From Calocera cornea HHB12733 (Eukaryota; Basidiomycota; Dacrymycetes; Dacrymycetales; Dacrymycetaceae): a stretch of 64,000 bases of DNA. The notes below the pieces were generated by a model. That model saw nothing but the letters and a program-made list of their open reading frames with translations. It did no database searches and had not been told where the DNA came from. Below, one piece after another: positions 43,487 to 56,322 of this stretch (position 1 is the stretch's first letter; the number at the start of each line of letters is the position of its first letter). The stretch covers positions 20,450 to 84,449 of the forward strand of contig KV424057.1 of the NCBI GenBank assembly GCA_001632435.1. The letters are read 5' to 3'. Position numbers and translations under genes: made by a program.

Positions 43487-44762
43487 CTAGCGCCGCCCAG
43501 GCGGCGCGAGACCGAGGCATTCGGCGGGCGCGACACCCTTCTCCAGCATGCCTCCTGTCGGACCAGGTCCGACGCGCTCCACCATTGCCCACCCGTCTTC
43601 GTAGACTTCGATGACCCTCACGCGCTCTCCGATCGTAAGAGGGAGCTCATCGGGAAGCTGGGGGCTGTACGTCGTCAAGACGTTCTTGAAGACTCCTTGG
43701 GCAGGTGACAGCGAAGGTGGAGGCGGGGCGACCGAGTAAAGGGAACCAGGCTGAACGCTATTGCCTGAACTGATGCGCTTCTGAGGGGGAGAGGTGCTGG
43801 GCGTGAAAACAGGGTATGGTCCAACCATACTCGTCATGCTGGGCGGCGGCATAGGCCGTTGCATAGGCCGGATCATGTCTGCTGTCGGCCGCTTGGTAAT
43901 ATTGCTTGTCGGCGAAAGAGGCGGCTGCGGCTGGCGCGGGAAGGCAGCGGGAAGAGGAGCGAGGGGCGTGACCACGTTCGCGTTAAGTCTCCTCGAAACC
44001 TCGGCCTCGACCTTCTCGCTCGAACCAGCGCTCTTGGGTGCATTGTAGGTAGCCAGACCAGCTTCCCACTGAATACGCTCCCGCCTGCGTCGAGAGAGAC
44101 AGAGTTTGCGCAGAACGAATAGGATGATGAAGATGCCGACGACGGCAGAGCCAACGATAATACCTGCAGACTCGGATTAGTATCATGTATGCGCATACCG
44201 CATGGGACTTACCGATCATCGCCGGTTGACTCAATCCACCGGTCGTGGCTGACCCGGCAGCGTTAGCATTGCCCAGGGCCGTCGGCGAGTTGGTGTTGGC
44301 GGGCGAGGTTGTTGTAGGGAGCGTGGGGGTGACAGGTGGTGTGGACGGCGTGTTGATGACACGTGGTGTGTTCGAGGAGCTGCTCGAGATGGAGGTGGTG
44401 GAAGTAGTGGAGCGAGTCGAGGTGGTTGATGTAGTGCGGCTCGTCGTTGAACTCGTTGTGGACTTTGAGGATGTGGCGGACGAGGACTTGGTGGAGCTTG
44501 TCGTTCGGGAGGCAGAGCTGATCGACGATGTTCGAGAGGTGGATGTTGACGCAGTCGTAGCGGCACCGATACCAAAGATACTGCCCAGCTCCGACGTAAG
44601 GAAATTGCCCACTCCCCCACCGTTCCCACCCTCTCCAGGCAGCGCGTTTCCCACGTTGGCCACGGCGCCGCCGATTCCCGCTGTCGTTTTGGGCTCGTCA
44701 AGAGCAGAGTTGACAGACGAGGTGGGGTCCAGCCCCGCAACTGCTGCTGGCGCAGGAGCCAT
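43487..44762 (-). CDS. Single-pass membrane protein with Ser/Thr-rich ectodomain and C-terminal SH3 domain
   Basis: About 410 residues from ATG 44762 to TAG 43487-43489. The N-terminal half is Ser/Thr-rich (runs such as TSSISSASRTTSS and TTSTRSTTSTTS), a likely O-mannosylated wall-spanning stretch. One transmembrane helix follows: IIVGSAVVGIFIILFVL, formed over an intron at about 44163-44213, with a stop-transfer RKLCLSRRRRER. The cytosolic part is Pro-rich and ends in an SH3 domain: FKNVLTTYSPQLPDELPLT, IGERVRVIEVYEDGWAMVER, GMLEKGVAPAECLGL. The arrangement recalls fungal Fus1-type and other cell-surface SH3 proteins that link wall or fusion signalling to actin. No cleavable signal peptide is evident, so it may insert as a type III protein. 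Confidence 0.78.
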
Positions 44763-47559
44763 ATGTGCTTGAGTTCTTGGTAGTTCTCGTCCTCCTCTCT
44801 GCGCTCGGGATGGTTTACAGACTTGTGGTACAGCTGTTAAGAGAAAGTGGGTGCGAGACGCAGTCTCGGCGTTGGAGAGCAGCCGTTGAGGTCAAGGTAC
44901 GTGTGAGAAAAGGGGTATCGGGGCTGGCAGGGGGGCGGGAATGGAGGGCGTTGTCCGAAATTGATATGTTGCGCACGTTGGCAACGGGGTTGTCGTTGAC
45001 CGACGCGTCGCGGTGACGACGAGCGCGTGGTGCCGCCTGGGTAGCGCGAACAGAAGGCGGCGAGCTCGCTGCTCATTGGCTCGGGTTACGTCGTCTGCAC
45101 CGGCTGAGCATATGCGCCCTCTCAAGCAAGGCTCATCAGTCTGATGGATCACCTCAGTTGAATGCCGTCGGGCTGGAGACCACAAGTCACTCACACACAA
45201 TCAACCGGCTACCTCACCCTGCAAAATTTGGGTCCGCTGCGGCCCTTGGTGCACTCACGGCTCCTCTCGCAGAAGCAGCTGCGTCCGTGGTGACGAGAAT
45301 TAGTACACCACACTCTTTACTCACACAGTCTCGGTCTAACCTTGGAGCTTTACAAAACAACGAGCAATATTTAGACTTGACTTGGTGTTTGCCGCCTCCT
45401 CAAGCCGATCCCTGTCAACCGCTTCTCACCGTTTCCCTCGATCTACGATGATTATTGTGCTCGATTGCATTGTCGCGGCTTTTGCTCCACGACGGCTTGC
45501 ACGTACGATCCAGAATACCAGGTTGTACGGCTACATGTTGAACCACTCGATGTGCTTCAGGCGACATCGGCCTGTGTTGACGCGTCCGATAGCAACCGCG
45601 ACCTAGGGGACCGACCATACAGTACAGCGTCACAAGTAGTCCCTGGAATGCACAAGCGGCGGTCCACATATCGGAGCACCAGTCTATTCCTGGGCCCGCT
45701 GCGAATGCTGCGGCGATCCACATACACTGGCGATCCATTTGGGGCTATGCACGGCCAAGCCTGCGTCGCCGGGCATATCGATCGGTCCCCGAACTTCTGG
45801 TGGCGCTTGTTCCAGCGCGATTAGTCCACTAATTGGAACCACTGATGAGGGCCCCGTGCTTCGTGCGCCATTTCTCCGAATAACGACGCTGTTCGCTTTG
45901 CGTCGAGTGTCAGAAACAAATCGAGGGTACGTTTTGCGAATCAGTCTGTAGCTGCTATCCTCGTGCACGCATTACGCCAACATGAGGTTGTGCGACATCA
46001 ATGATGAGGGGAAGCGCCACACGGTCACATTCACTTCATGTCCGATACGGAGGATCATGGGCTGATATGTTCGAGTATCGATAGGGGACACAAGGGACAA
46101 GCCAAATCCGGCTGTGGCTCTCTCGGAAGTGGTTGCAGCCCATGTCGATTCTCAGCGGGGACCGGTGTTAGTGGACACCCTGAGCCGGTGTTGTTCTAGC
46201 CCGAGATGACGATGGATGTACGTCGTCTTCTCTCGCGTGGAGGTGGGCGCCTCTCTACGTAACGTTTATTTGGCAATGTCCAAAGGCTGCTTGATTGATC
46301 TTCGACAAACAAGTCCAATGAGCCATCATCTGACGCCGCTGCCGTGATGCGGCTGGCAGAGGTGGGGTCGTTATCGCGTGGAAAGAATACTTGCTCATTA
46401 GGTAGTTATAGGGTTCAACCACTGGGATCCGAGGATCTGCACGTCTGTCAATGATGCTGACCCCGCGCCACGCTTGGCCCATTAGCACAAGGAAGGAAGG
46501 TGGCTGGCAAAACTTTACCTGAGGCGCTTAGGAGGGTTCGGCAGGGGACGCGGCACCCCGCATTATGAAGTAGACCGCGCTCGGGCAGGCATTCCGGAAC
46601 TGGAACCGAACGAATGACGCTTGAGGCCCTCAGAATTGTGGACGTTGCTTCACACGATAAGGGCGCGTGCATTACGGAATTCCTCCACCATCAGCCCCGG
46701 AGCTATTGTCGCGTGCGTGTGTGGTGGTTGCAGAACATGCCTAGAGAAACCGCTAGGAGCGTCGTACCATTCGCGATGAGAATTGGACGTTTCGCATAGC
46801 ATCGCGAGACCAACCAAGCAATCCAGGGTATCCACTTGATTGTTCGTGGTGCAAGGGGCCCCTCAGTCGGGCTAAGGCAGTGGAATGGAAGACCGATAGC
46901 GAGGCCGACTCCGATCCAGAAGCAACACCGCCGGAAGGGGGCGGCTGTAGAGAATCGCATCGGAAGCTATTAAGGTTGACGGGGGGCCAGGCGCAGCGGG
47001 GCGATGTTAGACTTCGATCAGCCGTAATGCTCAGCATGCCTCCGCCCGGAAGCGAATAGGTCAGGGCGGGTGGGTCCGATGCCACTCCCGGACTCGGAGA
47101 GTGGCTGCCGCCTCACCCGCACCATCCCCGAACGCCCTAACACTTAACAATGGGACTGCTAAGAAGGGAACCTATTGCCCTCCTGTCCTGCAGAAGCTAC
47201 CGTGGCGACCCCGGTGGGACGCTGCTTAATGACTGGAATGCTCAGAGTGAACCCTAGCTACCTCGACCTACGGGCCACCTGACCTCAAGCGACAATCATC
47301 TATAGCCCACCGCTTGGGCTAGCGCCTGCAGAAGCAGAGGTGGACGAGGTGGACGAGGTCGAAGCCTGTTCGAAGCATACATTCCCAAGCCTCGGCGCAA
47401 TGACCATCAGTTGAACCTCAGGTCCACATTCGCAATGTGTTACCGGAATGGGCACCACGGCGATGAAGAAACACACATCGCATGTTATCGCATGACTCTC
47501 GATCTCGCCTGTACACTGTTTATGTGCGTTCGCTCGCTTGTACGTGATGGTCGGACTGG
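44763..47559. other. 2.8-kb gene-poor region
   Basis: Lower GC than its neighbours, with only short frames carrying no splice or domain support on either strand. It may contain degraded repeats. Nothing can be named with confidence. Confidence 0.4.
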
Positions 47560-47566
47560 TATATAA
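47560..47566 (+). promoter_or_regulatory. TATA box of the cyclin gene
   Basis: TATATAA lies 172 bp upstream of the ATG. It is followed by a pyrimidine-rich leader (47590-47720, TCCTCTCCCCCTCTCC type), the standard layout of strongly expressed fungal genes. Confidence 0.6.
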
Positions 47567-47731
47567 CTTCGCACCCTATCTGGTATGCGACCTCATCCAT
47601 TCCTCCTCTCCCCCTCTCCATTCCTCCCGTCCCCTTCTCTACATTACCCCCCTCCCCTTACTTCCCCTCCCTTCCTCTCTATCGGTCTTCGCACTTCCCC
47701 CTCGTCCTCCTCGTTCGTCTCTTGCTCAACA

Positions 47732-48978
47732 ATGGCCCCCTCGACTCCCTACCACGCTTCCCTCGTCGACCGTTCTGAGCACTCGCCGGAGCTCCTCAAG
47801 CTCTTGTACCACACAGAGGTCAGCCGCCAGATGATCGGTACGTGTAGCTGCAGTGGTTGTCAGCGAGTCCTGGTCTAACTCCCAGCTCAGTCTGGCTCGC
47901 TGAGAAGACCAAGGCGCTCATCCCATGTGCCACCGAGGCGACCCTGCTGCCTTCGCCACCGCATACCCCGCCCAAGACCTCCGCTCCGCTGTTCACCCGT
48001 CAGCTTCCCTCTCTCGAGCGGTTTATCAGGTCTCTGGTTGAGCGTTCCCGTGTCCACACTGCCACGCTCCTCAGCACGGCCGTGTACCTTGAGCGTGTTG
48101 CAGCGCGCATTCCTAAGGGCGGTGAGGGTGAGTAATACCTACAGCTGAAGTCGATCATCCTCTGACAAGCAAGCTTAGGCCTGCCTGATACCTGCCACCG
48201 TATCTTCCTCGCTACCCTCATCATCGCATCCAAGGCTCTCAACGACTCCTCCCCGAAGAACAGCCACTGGGTTGAATATGCCAGGTTCTTCACCGCCGCC
48301 GATGTCATCATGATGGAGAAGCAGCTCCTTGCTCTCCTCGACTACAACCTGCTCTTCACCGAGGCGGACCTCATGGACGAGCTCAAGCCCTTCCTGCCTG
48401 CGCCTGCTGTCCAGACGACACCTGCGAAGCCGGCCACCCCTGCTCGCGCTGTCGCCTCCCGCAACATCTACCTCGATGCCACCCCTCCCGCACTCGAGCG
48501 CAGCAACTCGGCTTCCTCGCTGTCCAGCGTTGGCACGCCTTCCTCCACCGGCCCACGCACTCCATCCGATGGCTACACTCCTGGGTCGTACGTGGCGTCG
48601 CCATCGCCCACCCGTGCCCTGTCGGAGGAGAGGCTCAGCCGATTCTGTCTGTCGCCATCGCCGGTCAAGAGCGAGCGTCGCCAGACGTCGTCCGTCCTGA
48701 AGGCTCCTCCCGCGGCGCTTCGCAAACTGTCTTCCGTCACCAACCTTGCCTACTCGCCATACCCGAAGCCTTACGAGACACCTTCACGGTACTCTCCGCG
48801 CTCTCGGTCGACCCTGTCCCTATCCTCCAGCGTGCCAAGTCTCGCACGGGCGGAGACCTTCCTCGATCGCTTGATCTGCAAGCGGACGAAGAAGCAGGTC
48901 ACAAACGAGAACGCCGGCCTCATGGATATCGAAACCGACGATGTATCCATGCAACACCCGACTGTGGTTGTCCTCTAA
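47732..48978 (+). CDS. Pcl1/2-type (Pho80-like) cyclin
   Basis: Predicted partner of a Pho85-type cyclin-dependent kinase, controlling G1/polarity or nutrient responses. The ATG 47732 opens MAPSTPYHASLVDRSEHSPE. Two introns (about 47839-47891 and 48130-48178) are confirmed by frame: MIVWLAEKT and GGEGLPDTCHR. The cyclin box reads PSLERFIRSLVERSRV, LLSTAVYLERVAAR, CHRIFLATLIIASKALNDSS, WVEYARFFTAADVIMMEKQL, LALLDYNLLF. The arrangement ASKxLND..N..W followed by MEK..L..L.Y.L is typical of Pcl cyclins. The C-terminal half is Ser/Pro-rich with many SP/TP sites, a probable phosphorylation region. Stop TAA 48976-48978. Confidence 0.85.
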
Positions 48979-49677
48979 GTGGCGCCTTGCCCTTGCCGAC
49001 GCATCCATCTGCTGTATCAACTGGTCACCAATTGTCTTCATATGCTGTCAATACTCTACTTGCTCTCTCTCCTAAAAGTCTACTCTATGGCAACCTAAAA
49101 TCTTCCGGCTGCGACTTCGACCGTCTTCTCTCTTTCCTCATTCTGCGTCGCATTAGTCCTCTTCGCGCGCTTGCGCGCTGCCGCTCCTTGCTCCCCATAC
49201 GCTCGTTTGCATTTGCTGTTCCGGGAACCTAGCGTTCCCCTGTTTTGTCTATGGTCATTTCCATTGTTCTGGTTTCGAGTTGGCCTAGCGCCGCTCTGTA
49301 TATTCCCCTGCTGCTGTTTACATTACCAATTTTGCATCGCATTGCGGTTTATCGAAGTCCCTGTGTAGTTAAAGTGTCAAACCTACTGTGTCCCTAGTAA
49401 CCTATCTGTCTCATTAGTTGTGTTCAATGCGAGATTCGATTGAGCCACAAAAGGAGCCGTACCAGCAGCAGTTGATTCGTCCGAGTCTATCGTGAATCAT
49501 CCCTGAGATCGAAGCATGCCAGTTCCAGTCCCTAATTATCCCTAACACGTACCCCACTCCACCGCGACTGTCGATAGGGTTGCGCGCTGTCCCCCATCCC
49601 CCACTGTCCCCCCCAGTGCCGACACTAGAATCCCATCTGACACCCCCAGATCCTCCTATCCTCCTATCTAACGGACC
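48979..49677. other. Intergenic region, cyclin 3' UTR and NAA20 promoter
   Basis: AT-richer DNA without a supported gene. Short CT-rich stretches precede the NAA20 start. Confidence 0.4.
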
Positions 49678-50443
49678 ATGTCTGTCTTGCGCCCATTTCG
49701 GGCAACCGATCTCTTCAGATTCAACAATATGTGAGCTAATCGCGGCTCGCAAGCGGAGATCTCGTTGCTCATGCCAGTCGCTCCAGCAACCTGGATCCTT
49801 GGACCGAGACAGTGAGCATCATCCATAGCTACCGAAGGGAGAATAATTGATCTCGGCAACAGTACAGCATATCCTTCTATCTCTCCTACCTGTCAAGATG
49901 GCCGGACATGTGCTACGTGCAGGAGGCGCCGAATGGTCGCCTGATGGGTTATGGTGGGCATGCCTCGCAGCGGTGGATTTGTGGCGTTTATCCTGACTTC
50001 TATCCCCTAGTGCTCGGCAAGGCGGAAGGCGTCGGACAGGAGTTCCATGGGCACGTTACCGCCATAACTGTGTCGCCGCAATACCGTCGCTTGGGCTTAG
50101 CGCGCGGCATGATGCACCTCATCGAGCAGATCTCGGACGAGGTCTACCATGCATTCTTCGTCGATCTCTTCGTACGATGCAAAAACCAGATCGCCAAGAC
50201 CTTGTATCAGAGCATGGGGTACAGTGTCTGGAGACGAATAATAGGGTATTATGGGACGGGAATGGGAGGAGGGAAAGATGACGAGGATGCCTTTGGTGCG
50301 CTGCGCTCTCTTTCTTATTTGAGCATGAATCGTGTCTCACACCTCCTGCAGACATGCGGAAACCACTAAGTAGAGATACGGCACGGCGCTCTGTTCGCAC
50401 AAATGGAGAATCGGTCCATGTGAGCGCCCATAATGTCACTTGA
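49678..50443 (+). CDS. NAA20: N-terminal acetyltransferase NatB catalytic subunit (Naa20/Nat3)
   Basis: Acetylates nascent proteins starting Met-Asp, Met-Glu, Met-Asn or Met-Gln on the ribosome, with Naa25/Mdm20. The ATG 49678 gives MSVLRPFRATDLFRFNN. After short introns come NLDPWTETYSISFYLSYLSR, then WPDMCYVQEAPNGRLMGY. Next are VLGKAEG, FHGHVTAITVSPQYRRLGLA, with the acetyl-CoA-binding RRLGLA turn, and DLFVRCKNQIAKTLYQSMGY and DDEDAF. A final intron leads to DMRKPLSRDTARRS and TGA 50441-50443. Length (about 180 residues) and motif order match Naa20 closely. The gene converges on the peptidase gene, 157 bp away. Confidence 0.9.
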
Positions 50444-50600
50444 TGTCTGTCACGAATCACCCGGGGACAATGTAATTTAATCATATATTTTGACTTGATT
50501 TTGGCTCGAGTAAGCTACAACGTCGCCGAATCACGCAAGCTCGAGAGTCGGAGGACAATGGTGTTCAGCCGTATAATCCAGCCCGTAGAAGGACCCAATT

Positions 50601-53597
50601 TCAGTCCAGCCATTTGGCGAACCATTCGAAGATTTCAGTGTGCCACTTCAGGCTGCAATGATCGTGATCAACTCGCAGTACAGCAGGGGTCCAGGAGGTG
50701 ACTTACTTGTTACCCGGATCCAGCACCCAATGGTTCTCCTCTGGGAACACAACGAGACGAGTGGGTACGCCCATGCGCTGGTTGGAGTGGAATGCACCGA
50801 TGCCTTCGGTGACAGGTAGACGGAAGTCCTGAAGCAGATATGATCAGAATGATGTAAGGGGAGATTAGAGGACGGAGCTAACCTTCTCGCCATGGAAGAT
50901 CAACATGGGAATGGACCAATTCTGAACGAATCTGGCAGGGTTGTATCTGTTCCGCATCAGCATCAAACACGCGGGCGTTATGGGATACCTACTTTTCGAC
51001 AGTCTCAGCGCTCTTCCAGGGAGGACCACCGAATTCATGATCGAACTGTCCATTGCGTTAGTGACGCCCTCGCTGCAGATCACACTTTGCGTACGAAGAA
51101 TAGCTCATCAGTCACAAACCCATTCGCCCTCGTGTCAAATACCTAAAGATTTGCTCAGCTGGACATCCCACAGCTTGTCAGACGAGCGTACTCCATCGTG
51201 GTTGACGAGCGCTTTGAACTTGAAGTCGAACTCCGGATGGCCTGCGATCCAGCTGAGGGAGTATTAGCACTGCGCCAGGGAATGTCGCATCAGAGCCACA
51301 CACTTGATAGCGTAACCGCCCCACGATGCCCCAGCAGCAACAGTTCGCTCCGGGTCGATCTAGAAACAGAAATCAGCATGCGTGACTTCACGCGCACCAG
51401 CACCCACCTCAGGATAGAGTTTGAGGACCGCCTTGTAACCTGCTTGTAAGTCGACGAAAGGCTTTCCACCCCAGTCTTGCGCAATCTTCAGAATTCATGA
51501 GCTCATGGGACCCGAGTCAAGGCGTGGTGTTACTTACGGCGTCCGTCAACTCTATGGGGGGCATGGATGATCAGCTACAGCACCAAATGTTGCTCGACCA
51601 ACGCACCTTGGCCGAAGGTCGTTGATCCAGTCGGATTGACGGTGACAGTGACGTAGCCTTGCTGCGCGAAGACTGGACCACGCGGTAAGTCGCAAGATGA
51701 CAAAGGCTGGATCAGGACATACCATTCGGATTCCAACGAGTAGACCAGGAGTCCTCCCAGGCGCCTTGAAACTCTAGTCAATAGCTGTTCGCACAGATGG
51801 GCCTGGTACCTACCTTGCGGGCCACCATGGATGAGGAACGCCATGGGCCATGCAGCTTTGTCACCCTTCTTGAAGCCAGGAGGCAGGTTGACCCATCCTT
51901 GGATCGTCTTCCCCTCAGCACCCTTGAAACGGAACTCATGGCCAGGGCAGAGCTCCTTGCCTACGTACGGTTTTGAGATGAATGACAGCAACAAGGTGGA
52001 AGAGGGTGATAGACGTACCGGTGAGCTTCTTCGTGCTGAGGTTCGTAACCTGCGTGATCTTGGCACCGGTCTTGTCCCTCAGGTACACCTCAGGAGGGTG
52101 CGTCAGGCTGCTCTGCGAGAATAGGACACGGCCATCGACCAGTGGCTGGACACCGGTGACCGTGTGATCCTCAATCAGCGGAACTGGGGCCACGTTGAGC
52201 TTTGAGTCAGAGGAAGGCGTGGCAGGTAGGGGGATGGAGTAGAGCTTGACCCGCGCTTGATCACCGGCCAGGGCAAATAGTGATGCATCATCCGGCGAGA
52301 ACTATGACTAGTCAGATATGATGAGATCGGGGAGCCAACTTTGGCTGCTTACGAGGATAGCTGAGGGCGATGTTCCCCATTTGTCGGCAAGTCCGAAACG
52401 GACATCCTTCTCCAAGTCGTAGACTATCACACGGGAGCTGAGGAAGATATTAGGACGGGGAACGGAAGTGAGAAAGTGCGCTCACAGGTCAGCCTCATAG
52501 CCGTCCTCCGCCATCTCTGTCCATGCGACCTTCTTGCCATCATTGCTGAACACCGGGGAGTGGGTCGCACCCTGTTTGCCTGTCGTGAGCTCACGAGGAG
52601 CTTCGCCGCCGAAGATGGGCACGATGTACACCTGATGCGATATCAGGCTTGTTTCCAGGTGTATTGTGAATGCATGACCTACATTCTGGCGCGTGTGCCA
52701 CGCGTATGGCAGTTTGGGGTCTTTCGCGGTGTAGACGATGTGTGTGGCGGAGATGTCAAAGTCGTCTGTGCCTCCGAACGGCTCTACGGGTGCATACTAA
52801 GCGCAACGTCAGCCTTGAGACACAGTCAGGAAGCGGCGGGACTCACATGCTTCGTGCCGTTCAGCGGGGCGACATACGCATCACTAAGCGACCACTTCTC
52901 CTCTCCCTCCGCGCCCGAGCTCGTCAAGCTGACAGAGAACAGCTGGCTCTCCTTCCCCGGCGTCTTCCACGTATCCCAGTGCCTCGGGTACCCGGACTCG
53001 TACACCCTCGCGCTCGTCCCGCTGCCCTCCTTGGACCGCTCCTTGTCCAGCTTCGGCGTATCGAACAGGTCTCCGTCCGCCCACGTATACGCGGAGAAGA
53101 CGAGCACGCCGGACTTGTACTTGAAGTTGGAGGCGGGGCTCGGCGGGAGGTGGCCGATGAACACCGGCGAGGAGGGGGCGACGGACGCGGGCTCCGCCGT
53201 GTAGGTCAGCGAGATGGCGTAGATCGCTTGCCCGTTCGACTCGGTCACGACGTGCGCGAGCGTGCGGTCTGTGAGCCAGAAGGCGTCGCCCCCGTTCAGC
53301 ACTGGGAACGTGGCTGGCAAACCGGCCGGGTCGAGCGAGGTGATGTAGATGGTTGAGTTCATCCTGTGCCAAGGTCAGAGCACGTCAACGCTCTCGAGGG
53401 ACGAGTGCTCACTTTCTCTCGTCGAAAGAATATTCATTGACGGGCACAAACGCGAGGTCACCGGCAGGGTTGGCAACTGCGCCGCCGGCCCTAGGGAGCT
53501 CCAGCATGTCCTTTGGGCTGAGGACATCGTGCCCCTCCTTGAGCGCGAACGGCTTTGTCGAAGGGGCATACACCCTGGGCGGGGTGACGGTGCTCAT
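50601..53597 (-). CDS. S9-family dipeptidyl peptidase (DPP V-like)
   Basis: Serine peptidase removing N-terminal dipeptides. The ATG 53597 begins MSTVTPPRVYAPSTKPFALK with no signal peptide, so it may be cytosolic, unlike secreted ascomycete DppV. The N-terminal half is a beta-propeller of about 400 residues (ANPAGDLAFVPVNEYSFDER, SPVFSNDGKKVAWTEMAEDG, SPDDASLFALAGDQ). The C-terminal alpha/beta-hydrolase domain shows GWVNLPPGFKKGDK, PMAFLIHGGPQGAW, the nucleophile elbow GASWGGYAIN (catalytic Ser), HGEKDFRLPV (catalytic Asp) and PEENHWVLDPGNK (catalytic His). It ends WHTEIFEWFAKWLD with TGA at 50601-50603. More than ten exons. Confidence 0.87.
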
Positions 53598-54155
53598 TGG
53601 CAGCTGGAGAGTAGGGAGGAGGAATGAGAGCTGGGCGGGCCAACGCATTATTTGGCGTTTGAGCGGTGAACAGCGGTGTGGTCGACGCACACGACGGCAA
53701 CAACGTACACCCACGAGGGGACCCTGGGATGGGCCGTTTCAACCCCACAGTCGTCAACGGCACCCGCTCGGCACGCGATCGACACCGGCCACGGCGCCGT
53801 CCTTGCCTTGTTCGTCAACGTCCACCGTGGTGGGGACACTTGCAGTCGTTCATGGCGGACTTTCTCTATTCTGCCTGGTCAAATCAATCCCATTCATCGT
53901 CCGGTGCGCATCCCGACCACCCCACGCCGACGCGTTGCCACCCTGCCCAGAAACCATGACGTTTCAACCGGCCGGAAATGCCAAAGAACCCTGACACGCT
54001 AGATGCACGGACGAGTCCATACTAGGCACCACCACAGAAGGAGAAGACAACCGCAACAGCAGGCACTACAAAGCCAGCCAGGCACCTGCAGGCCCTCGCA
54101 TGCGCCTTGCTGCTATACCAACATCGTCTGAGATACCTGCTGCAGCAATACCACC
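53598..54155. other. Bidirectional promoter region
   Basis: 558 bp between the divergent start codons of the peptidase and bestrophin-like genes. No TATA box or repeated motif stands out. Confidence 0.4.
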
Positions 54156-56173
54156 ATGGCGAGAGGTGCCGCTAAGAAACCGTCCCATCGCTTGCTGCCG
54201 TCCTTCGGCGACCACTTCGACGCGTACTTCGTGCCGCTCGTACCAACAGCAGAGCTCAAAACTTTCGCGTTCATCCGGCCGGGCACTGTGATGTGAGCGG
54301 AATAGGCGCCCTGGTGGATCTGCCTATGCTGACTGCGCGGTCAGCTACAAAGTATGGCCTGCCGTTCTGGTCCAGACAGCACTGAGCGCAGGTGCGTCTA
54401 CTCTCCACTCGACGTCTTCTGAAGCTGACAATCTCTCAGCAATCGTCTACCTGGCGGAGAACTCCATTCTCGACCTGTCCATTGACCCCGTCATGCTCAC
54501 CGTCATGGGCGTAGTAATCGGCTTCGTCATCTCCTACCGCGCCTCGAGTGGGTACGACCGCTACTGGATGGGACGCACCGCCTGGTCCGACATCATCCGC
54601 AACTCCCGCACTATCTCCCGCTTGATTTGGTATCATGTGCCACCGAGGTTGAGCGCGCCGAAGGGTGGGGATACGCGCATCCCGAAGGAGGAGGCGGAGC
54701 AGGTGCTGGAGGAGAAGAGGATCGCTTTGGAACTCGTACAGGGGTGAGTAGTGGAGCTAACAACAAGGGCGCTCTTTTGACGTTCATGTTCAGCTATGCT
54801 GTCGCTATGAAGCACCACCTGCGAGGCGAGATGGGGTAAGCCTTGTTCGGCTGTTCCGTTTCATCTGGGGACTCATCGCTGTCATTTCTAGCGTCTACTA
54901 CGGTTCGCCTTTTTTTTCAGATATTTCACGCAATCCTGATGAACATGCCTAGAGGATCTCTACCACCTCGTAGCATCCGTTCCACATGATATGGCAGCAG
55001 CAGCGGAAGTCTTCGCATCCCCGTCATCCATGGCAAACTCAGTCGCCCTTCCCACCATCGCGGAAGGGGTCGCCACCTCCTCCCACCCGCCGACCATAAC
55101 GTCGATCACAAGACAGCCTGCTACCACACTGGCGCCGTCTGTCAAGTTCCTGCTCAACGATCGTATCTCCAATGGCGCATATACCCAGCTCGATCATACC
55201 CACAACGGCATACCCCACCGGATGACAACGGAGCCCTCCCAGCCTCTGCTCCCCGCCAAAGCCTCGGCGAAATCGAGATGGTCTACGGAACTCATCCCAT
55301 TTGAGTCAATATTCCTCAATCTCTACGATCTCATGCTCTGCCGAGAGTTCGAGAGCAAGGCCAAGAAGGAAATGCGCAGGATGGTGAGGATGTCGAAGCA
55401 TCGGCCGGTCGTGGCTGGAGGAGGCGACAACATCCCCATGGAGGTCTTGGGCTGCTTGTCCGAGTGGATCGCGACTCTGGATGCCCGCGGCACCGTCACC
55501 GGCTCCCCGCTCGGTGCCTTGTATGCTTCCATCCAGCAATTTGAAGCTAGCTTGACAGGTGAGCTGCTCCAGTACGATTCCTTAGCACGGCTGATGGGCG
55601 TCTCAGATTGCGAGAAGGTCCTGACCACACCGCTGCCTTTGTAAGGAATCTATTCCCTCGTCAGTTCAGCTGCTAACACCTGCGACAGCGTCTACTCTGT
55701 GCACCTGCGACAGTACGTCCCTTGACTGTTCCGTGGGTCCAGTACTCAAGACAGTTTAGTACCGTCTGGTTGTATCTCTTCTTCCTCCCGTTCCAACTGG
55801 CTCGCACATTCGTCTGGCTCACAGTCCTCGGTGTGTTCTGTGCCTCCTTCTTTTATCTCGGATTCCTCGCCGCCGGCGACGAGCTCGAACAACCCTTCGG
55901 CTATGACCATAACGGCAAGTCAACCTGCTGGGTGACTTGGATGCTGCTTATCATTATGACGGGTTTACAGATCTGGACCTGGACCTGTTCTGCAATATCA
56001 TCCACGACGACGCCCAGCATCTCATGGACAGCGCGACGCCGTTCTCTCAGCTTGCGCTCAACGGAGGAACCATTTCGCACGGGCGCATCGCTGCTGCGGC
56101 TATCAAGGAGATCAGGGCAGAGCGTGAGACTGCCAGCCAGAACACAACTCGCCCTCCCTCTGTGACTGGTTGA
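54156..56173 (+). CDS. Bestrophin-like membrane protein (UPF0187/RFP-TM family)
   Basis: Predicted anion channel-like membrane protein. The ATG 54156 gives MARGAAKKPSHRLLPSFGDH. The first exons contain a hydrophobic segment after SYKVWPAVLVQTALSA. Next is AIVYLAENSILDLSIDPVML, then TVMGVVIGFVISYRASSGYD, RYWMGRTAWSDIIRNSRT. The SYRASSGYDRYWMGR motif is diagnostic for fungal bestrophin-like proteins. A long hydrophilic insert (about 54950-55280) precedes FLNLYDLMLCREFES, VYSVHLRQ, then FSTVWLYLFFLPFQLA and FVWLTVLGVFCASFFYLGFL with LEQPFGYDHN. The end is DLDLFCNIIHDDAQHLM and TGA 56171-56173. About eight exons. Ion selectivity and location are unknown. Confidence 0.82.
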
Positions 56174-56322
56174 TACTTCCCGCTGTCCATAGTTTCAGTG
56201 TACTTATGGATGGATCTGATATTGATGTCGATTACGTGCCAACAATGGTGGCGTGGCGTGGTATTGCCTATGTAAAAATACAGAGCTCGGAATGCACGAA
56301 GTCGAAACATGTAAGGATGTGT

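Noticed and set aside
46390..46420. GGTTCAA box as part of a tRNA
   Set aside because: No matching A-box or cloverleaf could be drawn around it.
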